DNA from: Bombyx mori
Taxonomy: Eukaryota; Arthropoda; Insecta; Lepidoptera; Bombycidae
Direction of reading: 5' to 3'
Assembly (NCBI RefSeq): GCF_030269925.1
Contig: NC_085131.1
Coordinates: forward strand, 820,001 to 884,000
Length of the DNA stretch: 64,000 nucleotides
Made by a program: the position numbers and the translations under genes. Within the stretch, counting starts at the first letter, position 1. Each line of letters opens with the position of its first letter. A model generated the notes under the pieces. The model was given only the letters and a program-made list of their open reading frames with translations, made no database searches and had not been told where the DNA came from. This document shows positions 21,914 through 36,900 of this stretch, piece after piece.

Positions 21914-24900
21914 GTAATTTGCTTATGCTTTTTTTCTTATTATATATTCTTTTGTTGTGGCTACTTTATTGAGTTTTTAATCGTAAGATCTTAGTAATCA
22001 GTTTATAATCTTTATAAATGTCTGTAAATTAAGTGCATATAAAATATGATTTCATTGATAAAATCATAATTTCTAATGTATCTATGTTGTATTTCATCAT
22101 ATAAATATTTTTTATCTGACAAAAGGCATCTTGTGAGCCCGCACGGGTCGGTACCACTATCCTACTTCTATAGCGAAGCAGCCATGCGTTCCGGTTTGAA
22201 GATTCGGATAGGCCGTAATCACATCTATGATCTGTGGCCGTAATACTATGTAATTGAGACTTGAAATCCCGTGTCTCAAAATGGGTGGCGATATTCAAGT
22301 TTTGATGGCTATGGGCTCTGCTAATCACCTGTCGTCAGATGGGTCGATTCTTCAACAGTCTAAGCCGTAAAAAAACGAAAGATAAATCGAATCCTAAATC
22401 CACAATATAATATGTACGTCATTTCGAACCTGCAAACGCACATCCATTTTCATATGGAATTTGCAACAAAGAGTGGATATTTTACAAAAGATTATACAAA
22501 TTATTACGACTTGGTATCTTCTTTTGTTTTAGTATATTAGTTTGGGGTGATTTGAACATGTGAGACACGAAATGACAATGAGGTTGTTAAGAGAGTTTTA
22601 ACTATTAATGTGGAAGGCTTTAGAGGAAGAGGTAAACCTAAGAGGAAATGGATGGATTGCGTGAAAGACGATTTGTGTAAGAGGGGAGTGAGCGAAGAAA
22701 TACTATATGATAGAGGAGTATGGAAGGAGAAAAAAAGTTGCGTCGACCCCAAGTGACTGGGAGAAGGGCAGGAGAATGATGATGATGATGTTTTAGTACT
22801 TCAGGTCTTTTGGAAATAGACTAATTCTCAGTATCTTCGGATCCATCTTTCCCAGATTCTACTAGATATTCCGGCGTCTTAGTAACTGAAATGGACATAA
22901 TTGCTTTAATGCGCCACGTAGGGTCCGGACTCAGAAGTGTCTTACTGACAGTCGGTACTGTACCGTTACGCATTTTTTTTTTTGCTTTGTTGTGTGGACT
23001 ATCTCACGGACCACCTGGTGTTAAGTGGTTTTCTGAGCCCATAGACATCTACAACGTAAATGCCGCCAACTACCTTGAGCTATAAGTTCTAAGGTCTCAG
23101 TATAGTTACAAACGCTGTCCCAAACTGAAACGCGTTACTTCTTCACGGCAGAAATAGGCAGGGTACCTACCCGTGCGTACTCACAACACGTCCTACCACC
23201 AGTAAAATAAATATAACAATGTATACAATGGTAGTAAGCCATTAGTGGACTTACTCAATATGTTTCTTGCTAATTTATCTTCGTAGGAGTAGTCTTCACG
23301 GATGTTATCAACTAGAGAAGGTCAAGGGCAGGGGTTGACTCAACCACTTTGTCTATACTAATATTAAAAAGAGGAAAGGTTTGTTTGTATTGAATAGGCT
23401 CCGAAACTACTGAACCGATTTGAAAAATTCTTTCACTATTCCCGAGTAACATAGGCTATAATAACCTTTTTTGAAAAAAAATTAGGGATCTTTAGTATAA
23501 CTCAATAATGTACCCAAGGTGTAAAAAATTACCTAAAATATTCTTTACATCGCGTGCCCTGCGAAAACCGGAGCGGGCCGCTAGTCTATTATATTTCAGT
23601 TGGAAACGTAGGAAGTTCGTGGTTGCTATGCAAAATAATTTAATTTCGTGTGTCGAATCGTAGCTGGCAACACCCGCGCCGTATTGTATGTTGACTTACA
23701 TAAACGCTTACAGATTTTGCTAGAGCTCATTTATATAATCAATACCTGTTCCATCATTATAGTCGTTTACTCTTGGCAGAGTAGTCGTTGTCATCTGGAG
23801 CCCTTGTTTATTAAAGCTTTGACAGCTATTCTCCATAGTTTGCGAACTGAAGCTTGGCGCAATAACTCGTTACCTTTACCAATACCTTTTTTATATGATG
23901 CCAATTTTTTCTTATTTGTTCACCCGATTTTGATCTACATATAGGTAGCTCTCTAGAGACACACATAGATCTCTAGGTTAACAATTAATATGTTTAAAAT
24001 CTATTACCTATATTCACCAGAGCACTGGTGGTAGGACCTCTTGTGAGTCCACGCGAGTGGGTAACTATACTTGAGACCTTAGAATTTAAAACTCAAGGTG
24101 GGTGGCGCATTTACGTTGTGGATGTCTATGGGCTCCAGTAATCGCTTAACACCAGGTGGGCTGTCAGCTCGGCAACCCATCTAAGCAATAAAAAAATGAG
24201 TATATACAAGACTAAGAATTGATGCAATCGTTGTATCGTCTTTTATTTATAAAGATGTGTTTAATTGCAGGCAGTGAAAGTCCGACGAGCGCCGTGGGGG
24301 CGGAGGCGCCGCGGGAGCTCCCTAATGAACTCTCCGCGCCTTATGAAGTCCCGCAGTTTCCAATCGAACAAATCGAGAAGAAACTACTCATACAGAGGCA
24401 GCTGAATGTTAAGTGAGTTTTCTTTGTTGCTTTTAACTGATCAATCATGAAGGCCTTATGAATATTATCGCCTTGTTGGCTTGGCCCTGTTTGTAACTTC
24501 GACTTCCAGTACCGGACTTATCTAGGTGCAGTAAAGGTGTACCGTGAAAAATAGCGTCTTTTTACTTATAATAAACACACGTTAAGTACACTTCCGAAGC
24601 ATAAATATTCAATTGTAGTTGAAAATTATTTGTATTTTTGTCATTGAACATTTTTTGTAATGTGGAATCGAGCAGAAACTTTTTGAGTTAAGTATACTAA
24701 CTATATGAGCGTTTAAAATAAACGTAAGTATACTGTATCTCTCCTTATCAATGCGATCACAATTCGGAAAAGCTTTTTCGATACCGGAAATATCCCTGGA
24801 CTATAGCCTTTAGTGACTTTAATGTAAATCTAACACCGCCCACCCGTTTTGGTGAAACTGAAAAGGCCTCCGGGCCACCAGTAATCCTTCATTCATAAAA

Positions 24901-27900
24901 AAAATTCAACACTGGGCTCTCAGTCAAACATCGTGGCGAGTTAATTCTGTTATCGCGTGATATGTGCCAAAAAGTTCTCTGACAACTTCTTTTTTTTTCC
25001 TACCTAATACCTGAGACCATTTCACCGTAGCCCTTTTTTCCTACCTATGCTGATAGCCTTGAGAGGCTATTTCAGCTTCTCCTTGACGTAGGTGAGCTCA
25101 CGGGGCTCAAACCGAAGTGGGCGTAGCCCTAACAAGTAGGTGAGCTCACGGGGCTCTCAAACCTGACGTCGTTGCTAATACTAATCCTAGCAAGAGCAGC
25201 GCTTCGCAGAATCTACCACCGGATCGGAAACGTGACCCACTGAAAAGATCCGGCGAGAAACTCAGTGGGCTTTGTCTGTGGGTTAATTTACTCGTCAAGC
25301 CCTTTGTCGCAAGCGACGGATTTGACGAGAACGATGGCCGGTGCTTGGTACCAAAAAGCACCGTTAGTGGACTGGGAGGATACGAAATGTCGTGCTCTGA
25401 CAACATGAATGAGCGCACTGATTCTTGGTAGTAGGGATGAATTTCTACTCCGGCGTCATGTGGTGCGATTGGGAAAAGATGATGATTCATTCATAGAATT
25501 AGATTAGTGAAATTTTAAAAAAAACGTAGTCAGTTTTATTTGGATTATGGAACAGAATTATTGTTTGTACATAAATAAAATAAATACAATCGTTACACGC
25601 GCCATGTTACGACATAAACCACTAAACAGCTAACGTCCATCAATTGGATTAACCTTGGCGTGACGGTAACCCTTGACGCGGGGGATGCCTGACGTCGCGT
25701 CTCAGTAGTATGATTGCATTTCCCAGAGTATGGTTGTACCTACTGAGCGGAACCTTTTGCATTTGCTTTTTAATAATACTTTGAAACACTCGCTTTGGAA
25801 TTCGAATTTGAGACTTTAGACGGGGTTATAAAATTGTTAGTTTAATATTTTATTTAAATACTGAAACAAATATAGTTTGAAGCGATGTTAAAGTTTCATT
25901 ACTTGTTTATGATCTAAATAATCGGGAACTTTGTGGAACTAAAAGTAAGGGTGTGTTTAGTGTGCGAATTTTAAAAAAAAACAGAATACTGCTTATGTTA
26001 ATAGTGCCTTGTGTAAATATTGATTGTGAAGTTATTGTGTTAGCATAATTGCAAGTTTCATGGCCCACGGTCTCTAGGCAGAAGGATTCAAACACAACTA
26101 TTTTACACGGCCTGGCGACCGGACAATGACCGTATCCATGTCAATAGCCACTTAATTATGTCAAAATTACATTGAGATCTAAATGTTCGGGACTAAAGTT
26201 GAATTTAAGAGATGGACGCATTCACGCAATTTATGGTATGTTTTATAATCTTACTAAAATATCACATACGTTGCTCAAAAGGTAAATAAAAAAATGTAAT
26301 CGGTTTAAATTTTTTTTTGGTGTTTTGTCCATTTTATATTGGTGATCGAAACTCAATGCAATTACATATGAAGAAATCATTTGTAGTGTACATTCTGAGT
26401 GGCAGTAATAGTATTTATTGATTGTTATCTATACATCTATACAAATAAATAAATTTGAAGTGTCTGTTTGTAAAATTAAAATAACCGATTTTTAATAGAT
26501 GAATGTATATACGACACATATACCAAAATGACATTTTCTATAATTTTTGTCTGTCTGTCTGTCTGTTTGTTCCGGCTAATCTCTGGAACGTTTGGATCGA
26601 TTTCGACGGGACTTCCTCTGGCAGATAGCTGATATAACAAGGAATAACTTGGGCTATTTCTATTTTGTTAAATGCCACGTGGATGAAGTCGCGGGCACAG
26701 CAAGTTAATTAATAAATGAAACTTTAATAAATACGACAGTGCGTTAGTTGGGTCACAGATTACTGATCGATTTGGTGTTTATGGATCAGGGAGTGACAAG
26801 TATTATGCAACACTATCCCGGAAAAAAGCTTTCTGGATTACAAATATAACGTGGATCATATTGGGAAGCGCGTCTACTGATAAATAAGATCTTACAATCT
26901 AATTCATTGGATCGTTGACATTGTTTTACTAATTCATGAAAAAATTGCGGCAGAGCTGGAATGAGCTTGGAATGAGCTCCCCTCCACGGTGTTTCCCGAG
27001 CGCTATGACATATCCTTCTTCAAACGAGGCTTGTGGAGAGTATTAAGCGGCTTGGCTCTGCCCTTGGTATTGCTGAAGTCCATGGGCGACGGTAACCACT
27101 CACCATCAGGTGGGCCGTATGCTCGTCTGCCTACAAAGGCAATAAAAAAAAAAAAAAGATATCTTAAGTCATATTCATGAGGCGATGCAATTATGCATTC
27201 CACCTAATTCCGACACAATTACATCTCAGGCCTCATGACTCAAGGACGGTTTACTAGTGTGATGCGGAGATGAGCGCGAAATTTTATTACGCATAATGAA
27301 GAGGCATCGTTTTTGCGGACCACACGCTGATTCCTAATAAGATCTAAGTACAATAAACAGAGCATACTCAAACGTGCACTGACACTCAGCAAAAAATGTT
27401 GAGCGTATTAAATGCGCATGAGTCAAATTACACTGAATCGAGCCCATTACACAGAGTTTGTAGCGCGGGATCATACGAGTTTTGAATATGGGAGGTCCAG
27501 ACTCGACTGTATTTATGAGAAGTCGTCCTATCTTAAAAGACAAGACGCCTGGTGAGTTCGTAATGAGTGTTGCGATGAAGGAATGCCATTATGTAAAAAA
27601 ATCAAATCCGCAACAAATATAGTTGTTTTTTTTATTGCTTAGATGGGTGGACGAGCTGACAGCCCACCTGGTGTTGAGTGGTTACTGGAGCCCATAGACA
27701 TCTACAACGTAAATGCGCCACCCACCTTGAGATATAAGTTCTAAGGTCTCAAGTATAGTTACCACGGCCGCCCCACCCTTCAAATCGAAACGCATTACTG
27801 CTTCACGGCAGAAATAGGCAGGGTGGTGGTACCTACCCGCGTGGACTCACAAGAGGTCCTACCACCAGTAATTACGCAAATTATAATTGTGCGGGTTTGA

Positions 27901-30900
27901 TTTTTATTAAACGATGTTATTCCTTCACCATGGAAGTCAATCGTGAACATTTGTTAAGTACGTATTTCATTAGAAAAATTCTACTTAATCTCTACTTATT
28001 TGACATTTGAGAAAAACTCTACTTATTTGACATCTCTGTCACACCTTGTTCCTTATTGCGGTGTTGTCGTCATAGAAATTGCGATAATCATCCGATATAT
28101 GAGTCGACTATTATCAAAGCCGGCAATCTGACTTTTGGACAATGATTGGTAAATCAGAAAAACGAATTATTGACTTTGTATTCCATTGGCAGTCACAAAA
28201 CTCTTCGGAACGACATCTTAGATAAATAACAGGTTAACTATTAACCTTTATTTAATGCAGGTTTTGAACCGTATTCTTTGAAGGAGACGATTATATTCAA
28301 ATCAATCTGTATTGACATATCAATAATTTTTTTTGTCCAAATGCACAGATTGCCACCTTTGATAATAGACGACTCATATATCCGAATACATATACAAGTT
28401 CCGAATCTGTACATAAGTATATCAGAGCTGTATCGTCGGTTCGAACAAAGACACTCGTTCAATGGAAGAACAATAATTACAAAAGTAATTAATTTTACAA
28501 GCACACAACACTTATTGAATCAATTAGCCGAATTACAAATCTTAATCTGTTGATCCTAATAACACGGAGTACCCGTTTGTTTATCATCAGTAATTAAATT
28601 GTAATTACTCATTGTAAGTCAAATATTGTGACAGTTTTGTAAACTCAAGGTCATTACGTTTATTGAGGGATAATGCTTGATCACTGTTTTTGATATCAGG
28701 ACTTTTATTAGCTTACGTTGCGCATTTATTGCGAAAAAGAACCTTTCGTTGCTGTTCACTGTAAAGAATCACCCTTTTACCATGGCGCCGCAATTCCAAG
28801 GAGTATACCTGCAACCTTCCACGAATAACGGGATACTTGGGGTCGACGGATATTGGAGTAATTTAAGGAGGAAAGCCAGTTTGGCGTCGAAAATGCTGGA
28901 AATCCTCAACAGAAGCGGTATTTCACGCCTGGAGAAAGACTTGATTTACAAAGCACCAGCACTAGTCCGGCCTCGCATGGAGCACTGCTTCCGCCTCTGG
29001 GTTCCGAAATACCAGCTACTTGCATTTGACTCTATATAGAAGACAATTGTTCGGACTGTCTATAATCCCATTCTCACGGATCGTTTGGAATCTCTGGGTC
29101 TACGGAGGAAATCGGTTCTCTTTGTGTTTTGTAAAGTATTTTCCATGGGAAGTGCTCTGAAGAATTCGTTGAAATGATCTCATCATTTCGTTTTTACCAT
29201 CGCACCGCCAGCCACTGGATCACTGCGTTCATCCGCAGTGCATTTCTTTGCATATTTTCTGATACGTACGGTCCGATTTTGGAAATAACTCCAAGTTAAC
29301 GGTGTTTCCCGAGCGCCATGTCGTTTTTCAAAGGAACATTCCAACACTCCCAATATGCAATATACTCCCAATAATGCAATATGTCCCACTGCTTATCTTC
29401 GTTTCAAAAATGGTTAAGTATAATAAAGCAAAGTTGAATAAATGGCTTGTTCAGAAGTTACTAGAGCCGGCTTGACATCCTTCGTCGTTTACTGGTGGTA
29501 GGACCTCTTGTGAGTCCGCGCGGGTAGGTACCAGCGCTCTGCCTATTTCTGCCGTGAAGCAGTATTTCGTTTAGGTTTGAAAGGTATAGGGCAGCCGTTG
29601 TAACTACACTGAGATCTTAGAACTTATATCTCAGGGTGGGTGGCGCATTTACGTTGTAGATGTCTATGGGCTCCATGAACCACTTAACACCAAGTGGGCT
29701 GTGAGCTCGTCCACCCATCTAAGCAATAAATAAAAAATACTGTACGTGCATGAGGCGGATTGGTTCCAGAGAGCTCTTAATACCCAAATTTCTTTATTCA
29801 CACTCTTCTTCTATATCGTTCCCTCACTACTGAGGATCGCTACCACATGCGACGTACTTCCAATGTGCTCGATCATGGGTGGCATGGACTGCATGGTACA
29901 GACTACCACCAAGTGCTTCTCTTGCTAGATCTGACCATCTGGCTGGTGTTCAGCATGTTATGTTCTGTGTTTATTCACACAGGGCGGCGGAATGCGCTCA
30001 GTCTGTGCGTTCATTCGCGGGCAGCGAAGCAGGCGCGGCAGCCGTGTTTGAAGAGGCGGCTCGGCTCAGGGTCCCCGATGATGACGATGACGAGATCATC
30101 TTGCCGCACTTCCAGCGTGTCGCTATCAGCGGCGAGGATACTTCCGGGGTAAGTTGATGATAGCTCAGTGGCCGTGAGTGAAACTGTATTAAACGTTATC
30201 AATGCATTATCTTGCGATTAAGATTCATTCCACTTCGATAAAGCGGCACGACACGAGAACCCTCTCATCGTGGCGGCCGGTAACTACATTCCCGATCCTG
30301 CGGACAGAATGGAAAGCAGTCGACGTCGCCCAAAACACGTCATCTCGGATCCTCCCGATCCACTAACGGTGCTTTTAGGTACTTCAAGCACCGGTCACCG
30401 TTCTCGTCGAACCCGTCGCTTGCGACGAAGGGCTCGACGAGTAAATTAACTCTCAGACACAGCCCACTGAGTTTCTCGCCGGATCTTCTCAGTGGGTCGC
30501 GTTTCCGATCCGGTGGTAGATTCCGCGAAGCATGGCTCTTGCTAGGGTTCGTGTTAGCATCGTCGTCAGGTTTGAGCCCCGTGAGCTCACCTACTAGCCA
30601 CGGTTACGCTGAAATAGCCTCTCAAGGCTATCAGCTTAGGTAGGAAAAAAAAAAGATTCATTTTCTTATGTATGTTTATTTTCATTTCGGAAGTATGGCA
30701 CGTAAAGACAGACACAGATACCTTATGCTATTCAGGAAGGTATCAATATGAACACATCACTCCAAATTAATAAAAATAACCGAGAAAGTTCATGACATGC
30801 GTAATATAGGTAACGACCCGACATAGGTTATCATCTAACTACGGTTTCTAGTAAAGAGTGATTAATAATTAAGTAATATAAAAACAACACCTATTGTAAT

Positions 30901-33900
30901 AAATGATATAGAACCACCCGGCTTTCAATTAAATTATAGTACCGCTAATTAGCAATACCCTATTAATTTCCAACGGCCTTAATTAAAAGTTTTTGAAAAA
31001 ATAATATTCATACATTTTTTCATTGTACAAACACAATGATGCATATCTAGATAATAAAAAAACATGTACTGACCTTACTTAATAGTTTCGATTACCTATT
31101 AATCGGCTTTTAGTTATCGACACTTTTCGTTCAGTGGGATATACTTACATACTGTTTTGTTAGTAGCTGTATGCTAACCTCTTCATTCCGCGCGTCTAAG
31201 CCTATCTTGAAGAGTGGCAGCCACGACCGGTGGATAATATGTCCTCACAACGGGCATAGTGTTTCAAGAGGACCCCTCATTAATATCTTCGTAGAAACCT
31301 TGGGAGATAAATTAAACCATGGAAGTATTGTTTGTAAATGTCTCGCTTCTAAAGCGATCAATATTCATATTCGTATTCATATTCATATTCAGTATTCATA
31401 TTCATCAAAATTATATTCTATAATATATTCTATTTAAATCCTCCTCTTCGCGTCGATAATCCTCAATGCTTAAATAAAACTACACAATTTTACTTGTATG
31501 TAACCTTTTCAACTATACTGCTTACATTATCTTTCCCGCTCAGGTACCACTGGAAGATCTTCAACAAGCGTCCTCGTACCTGGTGCAGGCTCTGGAAATG
31601 CGCAAGCGTTACATGGAGATGTCCCAGCAGAGCTTCTCGCCCATTACGGCGCGCTTCATCAGGAGCATGGACGCGGATGCCGTAGCCAACCACGTACCCG
31701 TTAAAGTACCCAACAAACATATTGCGGGTGAGGAAACTTGTTCCAAAATTGTGTTTGAGCTTGACATAGGAAACGTTTAAGTTGAAGATTTTCATGTTGA
31801 TGCTAGAATTCTTGGTAAGCTCGGAAGATTATTTCTTCTGTAAAGTAGAAGGAGTAATAATAATGACCACGAGAATCCGAAGAAGGTGTACATAATATAT
31901 GTACACCCCTATCAAACTACAAGTATATTTTGTACATATGTGAAGGTAGCTATTGTTACGGGCTGGGGTTCAGGATAAATAAAAATTCTACCGGAGTACA
32001 ACATAAAAACTGTATTAGCACCAAGAACACTTCACTAACACTTTAAAATTCTCAATTCGCTTCTTCGGCTTCGCTTCAGGTGATCCGTTCGCTGTTTCGC
32101 TCCGAGTAGTTCCGATTACTAACTGCGTGCCATCCTTTGCAACGCTTTTATAGCCGATACCACATTCCTAGAATTATCGAGAATATTCCACACATTACGA
32201 GTATTGTGTTTCCGCTATCTGACCAGAGACGGCGTTGTACTTCTCGAGCGTTTTAGATGCTACTAGATCCTTCGATATTCGTTCGACTATTCAGCGATAG
32301 ATGGCATTACTCTTACCGGTGCAACACTATTATAGAGTAGAAGACATTTGACAGATGCCTAAATCGCGCTACCGATATTTTCAAGATATGCTAATAAGCA
32401 ATATAAGCGTTCGGAGCGTCGGTTTACCGAGCAATATCACTTGCTCGGTGAAAGATCTTCCTTTTGTCGATAGCTCCATTTTTACATATTAGAATTACTC
32501 ATGAAGATGGTCCTTTAATTTTCAGACCATATAGTCCACCCTCCATTCAGAGACAAGGATCCGTGGGAATGTCCTATGCCGGAGCCCAAGGGCTACAGCA
32601 TACGACTAAACAGGGGCGTGTTCAACATGTACCGCCAAGGACCGAACGGAGAGGAGCGACTGCCCTACGAATACATCACACTGGCGCAATACATCCAGGA
32701 CATGAATACAATGTGCAACATGATCGCCGATGGTCCTCTGTGAGTTGATTATCATCATCATCATCATCATCATTACCGTTGAAGATGTTAAACTTTTGCT
32801 TTTATTGCACTAGTATCCCCCCCCCCTCCCCCCCCGATTTTATTTGAAACCACATTGGTTTATGCTTAAGTCAACAGTCAGAGGCATAACGTTTTTTCGT
32901 TAGGTGACGGTATCTGTAAATTAAATTCTATCGAAACCTGCAATAGGGTTTTTGTTAACGAATCAAGGTCACGTCATACATTGACGGCTGTGATTGGCCA
33001 ACGATGACGTGATATCGCACGAACCAATAACAAATCAGGGAACGCAATAGTGGCACCAATTGTCAAATAAATAAAAAATATTACACGAAGAAAAAAGATG
33101 GACGCGCATACCAAGTCTGTATTTGTGAAATAATTAAAACCAATATAATTAGTATTTGAAAAAGTAAACGCATTTATTCATTTTCCTGGCCACCTCAAGA
33201 TATCAATAAGAAATAGACTCAGTTTTAAATATATTAAAGGGAGAATACTGCCTAGGACTGTTTGTGGAAATGTGACTCACAAGTAGCCAAAGCAACTCCC
33301 ACCGAGGTCTTGTGTTTCTCTGAGGACAAATAGAAAAATGCAGTTTTACATTTATACAGAAAGTCCTTTTGCTACCGTCGCCTCAGCTACCTATCGTCCA
33401 AGTTCCAGCTCCACGTTCTGCTGAACGAGCTCAGGGAACTAGCTTCCCAGAAGGCAGTTCCTCATAGAGACTTCTACAATATCAGGTTTGAGATCATACT
33501 TACCATTCTATTTACGTGACCAATCTATTTATTTATTTTTATTTATTTATTAGGCTCACAATACACATCACAAGCTAAAAAGATACATAAAAAACACAAA
33601 TAAAAAGAAACAAAATCTAGCTTGCAACACAAGCTATGTGCGCACGACAAAACAAGACATATAGTGCTGAATTTGTACAACAACGCTCCTTACAACTATA
33701 CGACAAAACAACACGACTACGAAAACTAATCTAACTTATAATGTAAGGAAATAATTTTATTCACAATATACACATAATGATATTGGGTATTCCAGAATAA
33801 ATAAACAATAAAAGACTTAATTGCGTTTTCTGTTATGTGTATAATGAGAAAACAACATTTAAAGCCCTTAATTTAATATTTTTTTTATTTTTAACAAACT

Positions 33901-36900
33901 GAACTTTCTTTTGACTTGTTTTGACTTGTTTTTTCGTATACTGTAAATATGTTTTCTTGTTTAAAAAAAAAAGAAAATAGTTGAGAAAAAAAAAAAAAAA
34001 AAAAGCCCGCTGAGTTTGTTTTGCCGGTTCTTCTCAGGACTGTGGCTTTTTTTGGAACCGGTGGTAGAGTTAACATTTTCTTTTACATTTTGACATTCAA
34101 CAAGTGTGTTTTTGATGACATCCAAGTTGAAATAAATGATTTTGAATTTGAATTTGAATTTTTACTGAATGTCAAACTTCACTGAATGACATATAAGAAA
34201 AATCATTTTTTTTAAAAAGAGTTTTAGACCATGAAGGTTTTTCTTTACATACAATTAAACAATTACACTACTAACCTATTACTAACGTGGAATTTTTATA
34301 AACGTAACTAACCTACAAGTAAAAATATCCAACTCAGCTATATAGTATATTAGTTATACTCAGTTATTATGTCTCTTGATAAGCATATTAAGTTAGTATT
34401 GATTTGTAATATCATCATCATGGTCGGTTACTTTTGGTAGAGCAGTTATGGTCATATAGAATCCTTGTTTATTAAAGCCTTGACAGATGTTCTCCATAGT
34501 TCGCGAACTGAGGCTTGGCGCACGCACTCCCTAAGTAGGGTTTTGGTAAGGTCTTTCACTTGATCAGCTCAGCGCATGAGGCTTCGTCCACGAGATCTTT
34601 TGCCATTGACCCTATCCTGAACAACAAGTTTCTCGATAGACCCTGCTGGCATTGTAGATTTGCAGATGTGTAGTAAGTGCATGCCTATTTCTGCCGTGAA
34701 GCAGTAATGCGTTTCGGTTTGAAGGGCGGGGCAGCCGTTGTAACTATTTTGAGACCTTATAACTGATATCTCACGATGGGTAGCGAGCGACGTTTATGGG
34801 CTCCAGTAACCACTGAACACCGGTAGCCTGTGAGCTCGTCCATCCAACTCAGCCATGAAAAAAAAACTGTTCCTAACGGAAAGGACGAACTACACTTCCT
34901 GTTGTCTCTCTGTAGATGATGTTCCAAACATAGGAGGTTTTTGTGAGTCCGAGTTCACGATTAAAGTTTGCTTTAGAACAGTTGTCTCTCGTAACAGGAA
35001 GGTGGATACGCACATCCACGCGGCGTCTTGCATGAACCAGAAACACTTACTGCGGTTCATTAAGAAGACATTGAAGACGCATGCGGACGAGGTAAGTACA
35101 TTAACACTAATCATACCAACGCTTACTGGTACCTGTTTCTACCATACCGGGTGGATAACGGTATACGACAAGTATTACTCAAAAAAAAAAAAAAAAATTT
35201 TTGAAAAAATTAAAATTCATCTAAAAATGAAAAATAAATAATAGTTTAAAAAAATCAATCAAAATACGCTTTTATAGAAAATCCAACTAAAAAAATAGAT
35301 AATAAATTTTAATAAATTTGAATTGAAAATAGTGTAAGAAAAAATAATTTTATTGTAAAAAAAGCGAGGTCATCCTTTAGTATTATATTACATTGGAAGT
35401 TATTAATTATATCTTTTGACGTTCAATAAGTATGTACTTTCATTTATGTTGAATAAAACTTTTTTGATTTGATTTGATTTATCTGTATAGTCCGTATACT
35501 CACCTTCTACCAGTGGCAATTAAAAAAAAATCGGTTTTCAGGTGGTGACCCTCCACAAAGGCACACCTATGACCCTGAGGTCTGTGTTCCAATCCATGAA
35601 CCTGAGCACCTACGACCTCACCGTGGATATGCTGGACGTGCACGCGGTGAGTTTGATTTACTGACCCATTTACGAGGGCTCATCCGCAATACTACAAGAC
35701 CTGATCTTCATCGTCACACTTACCATAGACGAGGAAATGACAAGAAGAATACAATCTAATAAGTACAGTGATAGATCTAGGCTTGCTGCCGTCCTAAGGC
35801 CTGTTGTAGATGTCTATGGGCTCCGATAACCGCTTAACACCAGGTGGGTCGCGCGTTCGTCGTTACATATCGTCTTTTCGCATTAAAAGTACAATTTCCA
35901 AAAATATTAGAAATTGAGTTAATATGCGGAATCATTTGGTATCACCAGTATTTTTCTCATAAATACTGTCAAAAGAGTGTAGTTTAGTTTTAGTTTTTTT
36001 TTTAGTTTACCTATATTTGGCTACTATTTACAAAATTAATACATAATTTTATCTTACTTTAAAAGATAATGTAACAGGTAAAAATTATTGCAAAGATGAT
36101 TAATATTATAAATATCATAATATTATTAAACCTTTAAAACACTCTCCTGTAAAATTTAGTAAGTTTTGAGATTATACAGTTTTAATGCGAGAAGACGATA
36201 TAAGCAATAAAAAAAGGTCTTGTGTTCTTGTTCCTTGAATCACTGGGCTACTTAACAATGCTGTCTCCACATTGTGGCAATATCACTGGGTGCTGCCTAT
36301 CGGTGATTTCGTTCACACCATGTGGAAGAAACCGAGTTTTAAGCGCGCAATGTACTTCATCAGGACCGGAACACGTTCCATCGCTTCGACAAGTTCAACG
36401 CGAAGTACAACCCAATCGGGGAGAGCAGACTCCGCGAGGTGTTCCTCAAGACCGACAACTACATGAACGGAAAGTACTTCGCCAGGATCATTAAGGTATG
36501 CAGCAGTCTGCGCTGTGAGGAACACGTACACCAGCTGCCTTGTCGATCACTTTAGTCATGGGGATGTTGGAAAATGGTGTACTGGTGGACAGATCTGCTT
36601 ATTTCTGCGTTGTTTGATCGCCGTTGCGTGAGGGGATACTTCACTTTTAACCCCTTTATTGCGGAACAGGCCCATCTTGGCCTGCCACGGTACTTTCTAT
36701 TTCAGGTGTTTGTTAGAGTTCGACACCGACAACTATATACTACAAATTGTATACAGTATGCTTACACAAAGCTACAGCATTTTAATCTACCCTAGTGCTG
36801 GTGGGTCGAGAAACACCTACCATTCACTGCTGGAAATATCGTTGGGGGCGCATCGACCCGCCACCGCACCAGATGAAGCATTATGATTTTACTGACCGCA

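Noticed and set aside
26989..27180. 63-codon ORF with [15 protein letters not shown]
   Set aside because: Remnant of a LINE ORF with a 19-bp deletion, not a host gene.
34855..35241. 128-codon ORF starting upstream of AMP deaminase exon 7
   Set aside because: It is exon 7 read through on both sides into intron. The conserved residues start exactly at the acceptor at 34998 and end at the donor at 35091.
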